This document shows, one piece after another, positions 43,759 to 51,547 of a stretch of 64,000 nt of DNA (position 1 is its first letter; each line of letters opens with the position of its first letter). The position numbers and the translations under genes were made by a program. This DNA is from Paraburkholderia unamae (GTDB taxonomy: Bacteria > Pseudomonadota > Gammaproteobacteria > Burkholderiales > Burkholderiaceae): assembly GCF_003268775.1 (NCBI RefSeq), contig NZ_QLSU01000032.1:44763-108762 (forward strand). Direction: 5' to 3'. The notes beneath the pieces were generated by a model. The model was not told the DNA's origin. It saw only the letters and a list, made by a program, of their open reading frames with translations, and did not search any database.

Positions 43759-44633
43759 AACAACCGGACGACACGAGCGTGACCAGCAGCGAACCTATGG
43801 AAGCGGATCTGGATGCCGCGGCACTTGCGGACGACACCCAAAGCGGCGGGCAAGAGGGCGGCGACCGCCACTTCGTGACGGCGCTCGCGCGCGGCCTGGA
43901 GGTGCTGGCCTGCTTTCGCAGCGGCGACAGCTTTCTCTCGAATCACGAAATCGCGACGCGCTGCGCGCTGCCGCGTTCGACCGTCACGCGGCTCGCCTAT
44001 ACGCTCACGAAGCTCGGCTATCTGCATCTCGTGCCCGAGACCGGCCAGTACCGGCTCGGCACGGCGACCATCGGCCTTGGCAGCGCCATGCTCGTGAATC
44101 TCGACGTGCGCGAAGTCGCGCGGCCGCTCATGCAATCGCTCGCGCACGCGACCGGCGGCGTGGTCGCGCTCGCCACGCGCGACGGCCTTTCGATGCTCTA
44201 TCTCGAGTGTTGCCGCAGCGATGCGATCGTGACGCTGAGTCTCGGCACGGGCTCGCGCATTCCGCTCGGCACGTCGGCGGCGGGGCGCGCCTGTCTCGCC
44301 GGCAGCGAGGCAGGGGCGCGGGCGGAACTCATGGAGCGCCTGCGCGCGCTCGACGAAGCGGCATGGCCGAAGATGCGGCGCGGCATCGAGACCGCGGTGA
44401 GCGAGCACGCGCTGACCGGCTGCACGCAGTCGCTCGGCGACTGGGTGCGCGAGGTCCATGGCATCGCCATGCCGTTCAACCCCGGCCGCGGATTGCCGAT
44501 GATGACGATCAGCGTGGCCGGCGCCGCGCAGGATTTCCCGCGCGAGCACATGGAAAACACGGTGCGTGCGCAACTGGTGGAGACGGTGCGCCAGGTCGAG
44601 CGCTGCCTCGGGCAGCGCGGACCGGGCGAGTGA
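43719..44633 (+). CDS. IclR-family transcriptional regulator
   Basis: A regulator of about 304 aa. The N-terminal winged helix runs FVTALARGLEVLACFRSGDSFLSNHEIATRCALPRSTVTRLAYTL. The C-terminal effector domain includes SRIPLGTSAAGRACLAG and PNPGRG-type FNPGRGLPMMTISV. The start is uncertain: ATG 43719 (or TTG 43716, nearer the GAGG site) gives an N-terminus longer than usual. GTG 43779 or ATG 43797 would give the more typical 278-284 aa and leave the repeat motif non-coding. It likely controls the divergent dehydrogenase and perhaps the isomerase gene downstream. Confidence 0.9.
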   Translation: MCAPHGGILNRISEQPDDTSVTSSEPMEADLDAAALADDTQSGGQEGGDRHFVTALARGLEVLACFRSGDSFLSNHEIATRCALPRSTVTRLAYTLTKLGYLHLVPETGQYRLGTATIGLGSAMLVNLDVREVARPLMQSLAHATGGVVALATRDGLSMLYLECCRSDAIVTLSLGTGSRIPLGTSAAGRACLAGSEAGARAELMERLRALDEAAWPKMRRGIETAVSEHALTGCTQSLGDWVREVHGIAMPFNPGRGLPMMTISVAGAAQDFPREHMENTVRAQLVETVRQVERCLGQRGPGE

Positions 44634-44696
44634 GGCGCGCCGCGAACGCAATATGCGGCCCGCGAGCGGCCGCCATACCCGCATGGAGGGGAGACG

Positions 44697-45317
44697 ATGA
44701 GCGACGTGAAGGTGCAGTTCCTGTTCGACTTTGGCAGTCCTAACGCTTACCAGAGCCACAAGGTGATCGCGGGCATCGAAGCGCGCCAGCAGGTGCGTTT
44801 CGACTATGTGCCCGTGCTGCTGGGCGGCCTCTTCAAGCTGAGTGGCAATCGCTCGCCGGGCGAGGCGTTCGCGGGCATCGCGAACAAGCAGAAGTACATG
44901 ATGGTGGAGATGCGGCGCTTCATCGAGCGGCATGGGCTCACGGCCTATCGCCACAATCCGCACTTCCCGGTGAATACGTTGCAGATCATGCGCGGCGCCG
45001 TTGCGGCGCAGCGCAACGGCACGTTCGAGCGCTACGTCGACCGCATGTTCGCGCACATGTGGGAGGAGGGACTCAAGATGGACGACCCCCTTGTGATGCG
45101 CGCGGCGCTCGAGGCGGACGGCCTCGACGCGGCGGCGTTCGAGGCGGCGATACAGGACGGCGACGTGAAAGCCGCGCTGCTTGCGAACACGCAGGCGGCG
45201 TTCGAGCGCGGCGCGTTCGGATCGCCGACCTTCTTCGTTGGCGACGAGATGTACTTCGGGAAGGACCAGTTGCGCGACGTCGAAGAAGAAATCGCGCGGG
45301 TGAAGGCGCGCGCATGA
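44697..45317 (+). CDS. 2-hydroxychromene-2-carboxylate isomerase / DsbA-family protein
   Basis: A 206-aa thioredoxin-fold protein of the kappa-GST/HCCA isomerase group. It starts VQFLFDFGSPNAYQSHKVI, where SPN replaces the CxxC of oxidoreductases and supplies the glutathione-activating Ser. GAFGSPTFFVGDEMYFGKDQL is the conserved cis-Pro block. In naphthalene catabolism the enzyme isomerises 2-hydroxychromene-2-carboxylate. No aromatic pathway is visible here, so the substrate is open. GGAGGGGAGACG precedes the ATG. It lies 63 bp after the IclR gene. Confidence 0.9.
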   Translation: MSDVKVQFLFDFGSPNAYQSHKVIAGIEARQQVRFDYVPVLLGGLFKLSGNRSPGEAFAGIANKQKYMMVEMRRFIERHGLTAYRHNPHFPVNTLQIMRGAVAAQRNGTFERYVDRMFAHMWEEGLKMDDPLVMRAALEADGLDAAAFEAAIQDGDVKAALLANTQAAFERGAFGSPTFFVGDEMYFGKDQLRDVEEEIARVKARA

Positions 45318-45381
45318 CGCGTCGCGCCCCGTAATAGTCTCGGGCGGGCGCGGCATCTTCGCACCCGCCTCGCGCCGCGCA

Positions 45382-46371
45382 TCAGAGCGCGGCTTGCTCC
45401 TCGGCTTCGCGCACGGCGGCGACGCCCAGGCGCACGCGCGCCGCTTCGTACTCGCGCTTCAGGCGCGCGATCAGTTCGGCCGCCGGCACGACGCTCTTCA
45501 CGGCGCCAATGCCCTGGCCCGAGCCCCAGATGTCCTTCCACGGCTTCACGCGCGTCGAGCCGAAATTCATCTTCGAAGGGTCCGATTCCGGCAGTGCCTC
45601 CGGATCGAGGCCGCTTTGCACGATGCTCTCGCGCAGGTAGTTGCCGTGCACGCCCGTGAAGAGATTCGAATAGACGATATCGCCCGCATCGCTGTTGACG
45701 ATCATCTGCTTGTACGCGTCCACGGCGTTCGCCTCCTGCGTGGCGATGAACGCCGAGCCGATGTAGGCGAGGTCCGCGCCGGCCGCCTGCGCCGCGAGGA
45801 TCGCGTTGCCGTTGCCGATCGCGCCCGAGAGCAGCAGCGGGCCGTCGAACCACTCGCGAATCTCGTGGATGAGCGCGAACGGCGAGAGCGTGCCCGCGTG
45901 GCCGCCCGCGCCGGCGGCCACGGCGATCAGGCCGTCCGCGCCTTTTTCGATGGCCTTTTTCGCGAACTTGTTGTTGATCACGTCGTGCAGCACGATGCCG
46001 CCCCATGCGTGAATGGCATGGTTGACCTCTTCGCGCGCGCCGAGCGACGTGATGACGATCGGCACCTTGTATTCAGCACATACGCCCAGGTCGTGCTCCA
46101 GGCGGTCATTCGACTTGTGCACGATCTGGTTCACGGCGAACGGCGCGGCGGGGGCGTCCGGGTGCTTCGCGTTGTACTCGGCGAGTTCGGTGGTGATGCG
46201 GTCCAGCCATTCGCCCAGCACGGGTTCGGGCCGCGCGTTCAGCGCGGGGAACGAACCCACGACGCCCGCCTTGCACTGGGCGATCACGAGATCGGGATTC
46301 GAAATGATGAAGAGCGGCGAGCCGACGACCGGAATCGACAGGCCGCGGCGCAGCACGGCGGGCAGGGACAT
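45382..46371 (-). CDS. Nitronate monooxygenase (2-nitropropane dioxygenase family)
   Basis: A 329-aa FMN-dependent TIM-barrel enzyme. IPVVGSPLFIISNPDLVIAQ opens the barrel, AAGAGGHAGTLSPFALIHEI is the flavin/substrate loop with the catalytic His, and GADLAYIGSAFIATQEANA follows. It oxidises nitronates such as propionate-3-nitronate. It is divergent from a PadR regulator, and a perfect palindrome between them (46497-46516) suggests ligand-controlled expression. Confidence 0.93.
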   Translation of the reverse strand: MSLPAVLRRGLSIPVVGSPLFIISNPDLVIAQCKAGVVGSFPALNARPEPVLGEWLDRITTELAEYNAKHPDAPAAPFAVNQIVHKSNDRLEHDLGVCAEYKVPIVITSLGAREEVNHAIHAWGGIVLHDVINNKFAKKAIEKGADGLIAVAAGAGGHAGTLSPFALIHEIREWFDGPLLLSGAIGNGNAILAAQAAGADLAYIGSAFIATQEANAVDAYKQMIVNSDAGDIVYSNLFTGVHGNYLRESIVQSGLDPEALPESDPSKMNFGSTRVKPWKDIWGSGQGIGAVKSVVPAAELIARLKREYEAARVRLGVAAVREAEEQAAL

Positions 46372-46496
46372 CCATATCTCCTTGACTGGGACGGCGGCCG
46401 GATGCGGCCGCCGACGCGTTGTTCGTGGCGCCGGTGCAGGGTGGATTTGCCTTCACGCACCGGCCGGCAGGACAAAACATAGCAAAGCTCCTGTCT

Positions 46497-46516
46497 CTAT
46501 GCAACTAGTTGCATAG
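46497..46516. promoter_or_regulatory. 20-bp perfect palindrome, probable PadR operator
   Basis: CTATGCAACTAGTTGCATAG lies between the nitronate monooxygenase and the PadR-type gene. PadR-family dimers bind palindromes of the form ATGnnn...nnnCAT, which this fits (ATGCAAC/GTTGCAT). Confidence 0.7.
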
Positions 46517-46576
46517 TGGAAAAATTCGATCCGCAACAGCGCCGGTATGGTCTGAGGCGTGGTTTAGAATCGCCGC

Positions 46577-47116
46577 ATGTCGACGCCGCACGCCATCCTC
46601 ATCGCCTTGCTGGAAAAGCCTTCGTCGGGTTACGACCTGGCGCGCCGCTTCGATCGCGCAATCGGTTACTTCTGGCACGCCACGCATCAGCAGATTTATC
46701 GCGAACTGGGCCGTATGGTCGAGTCGGGGTGGGTGTCGGTCGTGGAGGACGAGACAGCCGCGGCCACACGCAAGAAGGTGTACTGCGTGTTGCCGGTGGG
46801 GCGGGAAGAGGTGGCGCGCTGGGCGCGCGAGACAGCCCTCGGTCCCGACTCGCGCAACGTATTCCTGCTCAAGTTGCGCGCCGACGCGGTGATCGGGCCG
46901 CTCGGTCTCGCGGATGAATTGCGCAGGCTCATGGACGAGAACCACGTGCGGCTCGCGCTTTATCGTGAGATCGAGCAACGCGACTTCGGCGCGACATCGC
47001 TCACGCGCGGGCAGCAGTTGCAATATGCGATTCTCAAGGCGGGTATTCATACGCAGGAGATGTGGCTTGCCTGGGCGGAAGAGGTGCGGCCGCTGGTGGA
47101 ATCTTCGGCGAAGTGA
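46577..47116 (+). CDS. PadR-family transcriptional regulator
   Basis: A 179-aa regulator. The N-terminal winged helix is HAILIALLEKPSSGYDLARRF and HATHQQIYRELGRMVESGWV, with the wing VEDETAAATRKKVYCVLPVG. The C-terminal helical dimerisation domain (Vir-type) spans about residues 90-175. PadR proteins are usually repressors released by phenolic or toxic ligands. Its most probable targets are its own gene and the divergent nitronate monooxygenase, through the palindrome at 46497-46516. Confidence 0.93.
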   Translation: MSTPHAILIALLEKPSSGYDLARRFDRAIGYFWHATHQQIYRELGRMVESGWVSVVEDETAAATRKKVYCVLPVGREEVARWARETALGPDSRNVFLLKLRADAVIGPLGLADELRRLMDENHVRLALYREIEQRDFGATSLTRGQQLQYAILKAGIHTQEMWLAWAEEVRPLVESSAK

Positions 47117-47230
47117 GCACGACGAGCGCAGTGAGGTCTATTTACCAGGCAATCCGAATTAAATTCCATTGCGATGGTTGGTGATGCGAAGGCGCCAGGA
47201 GGCAATATTTCATTCGCGTGAAAAAGATGT

Positions 47231-47259
47231 TTGACGAAGTCGCGCCGAGGCCCTATAAT
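47231..47259 (+). promoter_or_regulatory. Promoter of tRNA-fMet
   Basis: TTGACG (47231-47236), a 17-bp spacer and a perfect TATAAT (47254-47259) place the start near 47266, ten bases before the mature tRNA. Confidence 0.9.
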
Positions 47260-47275
47260 TCTTTTCTCTGACGGA

Positions 47276-47352
<77 letters not shown>

Positions 47353-47728
47353 ATACTCCTGATCGTGTTCTTTCCGGTCTGCGAGTTGAAGGAAGCAGCA
47401 AGAGTCGCCGTCAGTCACAGCAGCAGATTTCGCACACGTGTTGTGAAAGATGCGCTGACCATAAACCCGCCAATGGCGGGTTTTTTGTTTTCCGCGCGCT
47501 TTTTCGCTTTATCTCAGTAAGTGTGCCTTCAGCACGCGCTCATGCTCAACGCCCGCCATTCGCAATCTCGTAATGAGCGGCAACGTCAAAGACTGTCAGC
47601 CAGGTCAACAGCCGGAATAGAGAGACGTTAGTTCAGCGCACGGCCCATGCGTCGCCATCTCGGCGCGGCCGTGATTGCCTGACAACCTCTGCGGATGCAT
47701 CTGCATCCCGATTCCTCTGGAGCAAAAC
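47353..47728. other. Intergenic region after tRNA-fMet
   Basis: Contains the terminator at 47463-47486. I see no further RNA gene or coding frame. The promoter for the small exported protein at 47729 should be in about 47500-47700. Confidence 0.5.
47463..47486 (+). terminator. Terminator of the tRNA-fMet transcript
   Basis: AAACCCGCC-aat-GGCGGG followed by six T (stem 47466-47471 with 47475-47480). Confidence 0.9.
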
Positions 47729-47989
47729 ATGAAGCGCCTTTCCATCATTGCCGCGTCGGCGGGTCTTGCCCTGTGCTGCGTCGCCAGTGCGTTTGCCGCG
47801 CCGCCTTCCCAGTACCCGAATCTCGAAACCGCACAGCAACTGATCGATCAGAGCAGCGGGCACATCGAAGCGGCGCGCAAGGATCATCACGATCAGTTCG
47901 GCGGTCACGCTGAGCGCGCGCTGCAATTGCTTCAGCAGGCGAAGGACGAGCTGCGCGAGGCGGCCGTCTACAACGAACGCCATCGCTAA
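47729..47989 (+). CDS. Small exported His-containing protein (SmbP-like)
   Basis: An 86-aa protein with a signal peptide (MKRLSIIAASAGLALCCVAS, cleavage after AFA). It has a single amphipathic helical hairpin with spaced histidines (SGHIEAARKDHHDQFGGHAE, NERHR). The pattern recalls the small metal-binding protein SmbP, but with fewer histidine repeats, so the resemblance is tentative. Periplasmic, possibly binding divalent metals. CTGGAGC precedes the ATG. Confidence 0.72.
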   Translation: MKRLSIIAASAGLALCCVASAFAAPPSQYPNLETAQQLIDQSSGHIEAARKDHHDQFGGHAERALQLLQQAKDELREAAVYNERHR

Positions 47990-48025
47990 GCGCAAGGCAA
48001 CGCAGGGCGGGCGCCTGGCGCCTGC

Positions 48026-48721
48026 CTAGTGATCAATGGCCCAATCCACGGCCGCTTGCGCATGTAACGAGGTGGTGTCGAACACGGGCAAGGGCGAATC
48101 GCTTTGGCCGATCAGCAGCGTGATCTCCGTGCAGCCCAGAATGACCGCCTGCGCGCCGCGTGCAGCGAGGTCTTCGATCACGCGCTGATACACGCGGCGC
48201 GATGCGGCCTCCACTTTGCCGTGGCACAGCTCGTCGTAGATGATGCGATGCACGTCCGCGCGATCGGGCTCGTTCGGCACGACGGCTTCGATGCCATGCG
48301 CCTCGCGCAATCGTCCCACGTAGAAGTCCTGCTCCATCGTGTAGCGCGTGCCGAGCAGGCCCGCGCGCGTGACGCCGGCGGCGCGCAGCGCCTGGCCGGT
48401 TGGGTCCGCGATGTGCAGGAAGGGGATGGAAACGGTCGCCTCGATCGCGGCGCACACGCGATGCATGGTGTTCGTCGCGAGCAGCACGATATCCGCGCCG
48501 CCGCGTTCGAGTTGTTGCGCGGCCTCGGCCATCTGCACACCGAGCGCATCCCAGTCGCCCGCACGCTGGAGCGCCTCGACCCGCGCGAAGTCCACTGTCA
48601 CCATCAGGCTGCGCGCGTTGTGATGGCCGCCCAGGCGCGCCTTCGCGTGGCGGTTCAGCAGCCGGTAGTATTCGGCCGACGATTCCCAGCTCATACCCCC
48701 GATCACGCCGATCGTTTTCAT
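48026..48721 (-). CDS. Aspartate/glutamate racemase-family protein, YgeA type
   Basis: A 231-aa PLP-independent racemase. MKTIGVIGGMSWESSAEYYR is the family entry. The first catalytic position is Thr 83 (LLATNTMH) and the second Cys 197 (LGCTEITLL), the Thr/Cys pair of the E. coli YgeA-type broad or L-specific racemase rather than the Cys/Cys pair of classical aspartate racemases. It may make D-amino acids for cell-wall or signalling use. The start at 48721 follows AGAGGCAAATCG. Divergent from dinB. Confidence 0.92.
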   Translation of the reverse strand: MKTIGVIGGMSWESSAEYYRLLNRHAKARLGGHHNARSLMVTVDFARVEALQRAGDWDALGVQMAEAAQQLERGGADIVLLATNTMHRVCAAIEATVSIPFLHIADPTGQALRAAGVTRAGLLGTRYTMEQDFYVGRLREAHGIEAVVPNEPDRADVHRIIYDELCHGKVEAASRRVYQRVIEDLAARGAQAVILGCTEITLLIGQSDSPLPVFDTTSLHAQAAVDWAIDH

Positions 48722-48848
48722 CGATTTGCCTCTCACTCTCATGGACGGGTCAGTCCGCACGAGTATAGGCGCGCGCGGCCGTCCGTCCAGAGACGGTCTG
48801 GCCGGCCCGAAGCGGTACGGGTACAGATAAAGGGCACGGACAGTTATC

Positions 48849-48878
48849 TTGAAAATGATACTGTGTTTTTGTACAGTA
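48849..48878 (+). promoter_or_regulatory. dinB promoter covered by a LexA (SOS) box
   Basis: TTGAAA (48849-48854), a 17-bp spacer and TACAGT (48872-48877). The LexA box TACTGTGTTTTTGTACAGTA (48859-48878, consensus CTGT-N8-ACAG) overlaps the spacer and the whole -10. Bound LexA would block RNA polymerase. The predicted start is about 48884. Confidence 0.9.
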
Positions 48879-48886
48879 TCGGAACC

Positions 48887-50059
48887 GTGAACGCACCTTC
48901 TTCCGACCTCGCGCCGCCGGCTGCGCCCGATCCAGGGCACTCCGTCGCGGCACTCGCCGCCGCTGCTCGCAAGATCATCCATTGCGACTGCGATTGCTTC
49001 TACGCGTCGGTAGAGATGCGCGACGACCCCTCGTTGCGCGGGCGAGCGCTCGCGGTGGGCGGGCGGCCCGACCAGCGCGGCGTGATCGCCACCTGCAACT
49101 ATGAGGCGCGGCGCTTCGGCATTCATTCGGCGATGTCCTCGGCCCTTGCCATGCGCAAGTGTCCCGAGCTGCTGATCCTGCCCAGCGCGATGGAGAAGTA
49201 CCGCACCGCCTCGCGCCAGATCATGGCGATCTATCGCGACTACACGCCCGAGGTCGAACCGCTCTCGCTCGACGAGGCCTATCTCGATGTGACGCGCACC
49301 TCGCGCTGCAAGGGCAGCGCCACGCTGATTGCCGAGGAGATTCGCGCGCGCGTGCGCGAGAGCGTTGGGGTGACGGTGTCGGCGGGCGTTGCGCCGAACA
49401 AGTTCATCGCCAAGGTCGCCTCCGACTGGAACAAGCCCGACGGTCTTTTCGTCGTGCGTCCGCACGAGGTCGATGCCTTCGTCGCCGCGCTGCCCGTGCG
49501 CAAGATTCATGGCGTGGGCAAGGTCACGGCGGCGAAGCTCGAAAGCCTCGGGCTCACCACGTGCGCGCAGTTGCGCGCGTGGTCGCTGTTCGATCTGCAC
49601 CGGCACTTCGGCGTGTTCGGCAAGCGGCTTCACGAACTCGCGCGCGGCGTGGACGATCGGCCCGTGCGCGCCGATCAGGAACGCAAGTCGGTGAGTGTCG
49701 AGACGACCTATGTGGACGATCTGCGCACCCTCGAAGCGTGCAGCGAGGAGCTGAAGCGCCTGGCCGTGCAGCTCGATGCGCGCATCGAGCGCGCGGGTTG
49801 CACGCACGCCGTGCGCAAGCTGTTCGTGAAGATCCGCTTCGCCGATTTTCAGCGCACGACGGTCGAGTGCGTGGCCGATGCCACCGATGTGCGCACGCTG
49901 CTCCTGCTGCTCGAAAAGGGGCTCGCGCGGCGCAAGCTGGCGGTGCGTCTGCTCGGCGTTGGCGTGCGGCTCGAAGAGGAGAATCCGGCGTTGCGCGGCC
50001 AGTTCGCGCTTTTCGACGACGATCCCGAAGAGGACGACGGCCACATCGCGCGGGTGTAA
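48887..50059 (+). CDS. dinB: DNA polymerase IV (DinB), translesion polymerase
   Basis: A 390-aa Y-family polymerase. HCDCDCFYASVEMRDDPSLR holds the first catalytic Asp (Asp 34), and SLDEAYLDVT holds Asp 129/Glu 130. The helix-hairpin-helix region PVRKIHGVGKVTAAKLESLG and the little-finger domain follow. The C-terminus ends GQFALFDDDPEEDD, close to the beta-clamp motif QxxLF. No ATG fits: the GTG at 48887 is only 8 bp after the LexA box and about 3 nt after the predicted transcript start, so the message is probably leaderless. The N-terminus is about 26 residues longer than E. coli DinB. Confidence 0.95.
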   Translation: MNAPSSDLAPPAAPDPGHSVAALAAAARKIIHCDCDCFYASVEMRDDPSLRGRALAVGGRPDQRGVIATCNYEARRFGIHSAMSSALAMRKCPELLILPSAMEKYRTASRQIMAIYRDYTPEVEPLSLDEAYLDVTRTSRCKGSATLIAEEIRARVRESVGVTVSAGVAPNKFIAKVASDWNKPDGLFVVRPHEVDAFVAALPVRKIHGVGKVTAAKLESLGLTTCAQLRAWSLFDLHRHFGVFGKRLHELARGVDDRPVRADQERKSVSVETTYVDDLRTLEACSEELKRLAVQLDARIERAGCTHAVRKLFVKIRFADFQRTTVECVADATDVRTLLLLLEKGLARRKLAVRLLGVGVRLEEENPALRGQFALFDDDPEEDDGHIARV

Positions 50060-50166
50060 GCGCCGCGCGCGCTTCGGCGTGCGGCGCGTGGCTGGCGGCG
50101 CCTTTCTGGCGTCGCTAGAATCGACACGAAAGCAGCCCGCCACGACGCCGGAACAAGGAGCCGCAG

Positions 50167-51453
50167 ATGGACCTGATCATTCGCCGCGCGGTGCTCGCGC
50201 ATGCGCATCCCGCCGGACATCCGACGGTGGATATTGGCATGGACGCAGGCCGCATCGCGGCCGTCGAGCCGCATCTCGCGGCTACGGCACGCGAGGAGAT
50301 CGATGCGGCGGGCGCGCTCGTGAGCGCGCCGTTCGTCGATGCGCACTTCCACATGGACGCCACGCTCTCCTATGGGCTGCCGCGCGTGAACGCGTCGGGT
50401 ACGCTGCTCGAAGGCATCGCGCTGTGGGGCGAACTCAAGCCGCATCTCACCCAGGAGGCGCTGGTCGAGCGGGCGCTTCAATATTGCGACTGGGCCGTCG
50501 CGCGCGGACTGCTCGCAATCCGCTCGCACGTCGATGTGTGCGACGAGCGCCTGCTCGCTGTCGAGGCGCTGCTCGAAGTGAAGCGCCGGGTCGCGCCGTA
50601 TCTCGACTTGCAACTGGTGGCGTTTCCGCAGGATGGCGTGTTGCGCAGCGTCGGCGCATTCGACAATCTCAAGCGCGCGATCGCGCTGGGTGTGGACGTG
50701 GTGGGCGGCATTCCGCACTTCGAGCGCACGATGGCGGACGGCGCGGAGTCGGTGCGTCTGCTTTGCGAATTCGCGGCGGAAAAGGGGCTGCGCGTGGACA
50801 TGCATTGCGACGAGTCCGACGATCCGCTCTCGCGCCACATCGAAACGCTTGCGGCGCAAACGCATCGGCTCGGCTTGCAGGGGCGCGTGGCGGGCTCGCA
50901 TCTCACGTCCATGCATTCGATGGACAACTACTACGTGAGCAAGCTGATTCCGCTCATGCGCGAGTCGGGTGTCGCCGCGATTGCGAATCCGCTCATCAAT
51001 ATCACGCTGCAAGGTCGCGCCGACACGTATCCGAAGCGCCGCGGCATGACGCGTGTGCCCGAACTGATGGCGGCCGGGGTGAGCGTTGCCTTTGGCCACG
51101 ATTGCGTGATGGACCCGTGGTACAGCTTCGGCTCGGGCGACATGCTCGAAGTTGCGCACATGGGGCTGCATGTCGCGCAGATGACCGGCACCGACGCTTC
51201 GCGTGCATGCTTCGATGCGGTGACGGTGAACGCCGCGAGCATCCTCGGCCTTGAAGGCTACGGCGTGGCGGCCGGTTGCGCGGCGAACCTCGTGGTGCTC
51301 GACGCGCGCGACCCGATCGAGGCAATCCGGCTGCGTGCGGCGCGCCTCGCCGTGGTGAGCCGGGGCAGGGTGGTGAGCCGGCAGCCCGCGCAACGTGCGG
51401 CGCTCGCGCTCGAAGGGCGGCCGCAGAGCGTCGATTTCAAGCTGCATCGATAA
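50167..51453 (+). CDS. Cytosine deaminase-like amidohydrolase
   Basis: A 428-aa metal-dependent hydrolase. Metal ligands appear in FVDAHFHMD, DMHCDESDD and SHLTSMHSMD, and FGHDCVMDPWYSFG closes the barrel. These are the signature blocks of CodA-type cytosine/isoguanine deaminases. Cytosine to uracil is the first guess; other N-heterocyclic substrates are possible in this family. No codB permease is adjacent. CAAGGAGCC precedes the ATG. The gene ends at a bidirectional terminator. Confidence 0.88.
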   Translation: MDLIIRRAVLAHAHPAGHPTVDIGMDAGRIAAVEPHLAATAREEIDAAGALVSAPFVDAHFHMDATLSYGLPRVNASGTLLEGIALWGELKPHLTQEALVERALQYCDWAVARGLLAIRSHVDVCDERLLAVEALLEVKRRVAPYLDLQLVAFPQDGVLRSVGAFDNLKRAIALGVDVVGGIPHFERTMADGAESVRLLCEFAAEKGLRVDMHCDESDDPLSRHIETLAAQTHRLGLQGRVAGSHLTSMHSMDNYYVSKLIPLMRESGVAAIANPLINITLQGRADTYPKRRGMTRVPELMAAGVSVAFGHDCVMDPWYSFGSGDMLEVAHMGLHVAQMTGTDASRACFDAVTVNAASILGLEGYGVAAGCAANLVVLDARDPIEAIRLRAARLAVVSRGRVVSRQPAQRAALALEGRPQSVDFKLHR

Positions 51454-51480
51454 GCGCGCGACGCATCAACACGGCGCAAT

Positions 51481-51519
51481 AAAAAACCGCGCATGGGTTG
51501 AATGCCCATGCGCGGTTTT
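51481..51519. terminator. Bidirectional terminator between convergent genes
   Basis: Perfect 11-bp stem CCGCGCATGGG/CCCATGCGCGG (51487-51497/51505-51515) with a 7-nt loop, flanked by six A and four T. It closes the amidohydrolase and oligopeptidase A transcripts. Confidence 0.93.
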
Positions 51520-51547
51520 ATTTCGGATGACTCAGCGAATCGGCAGC

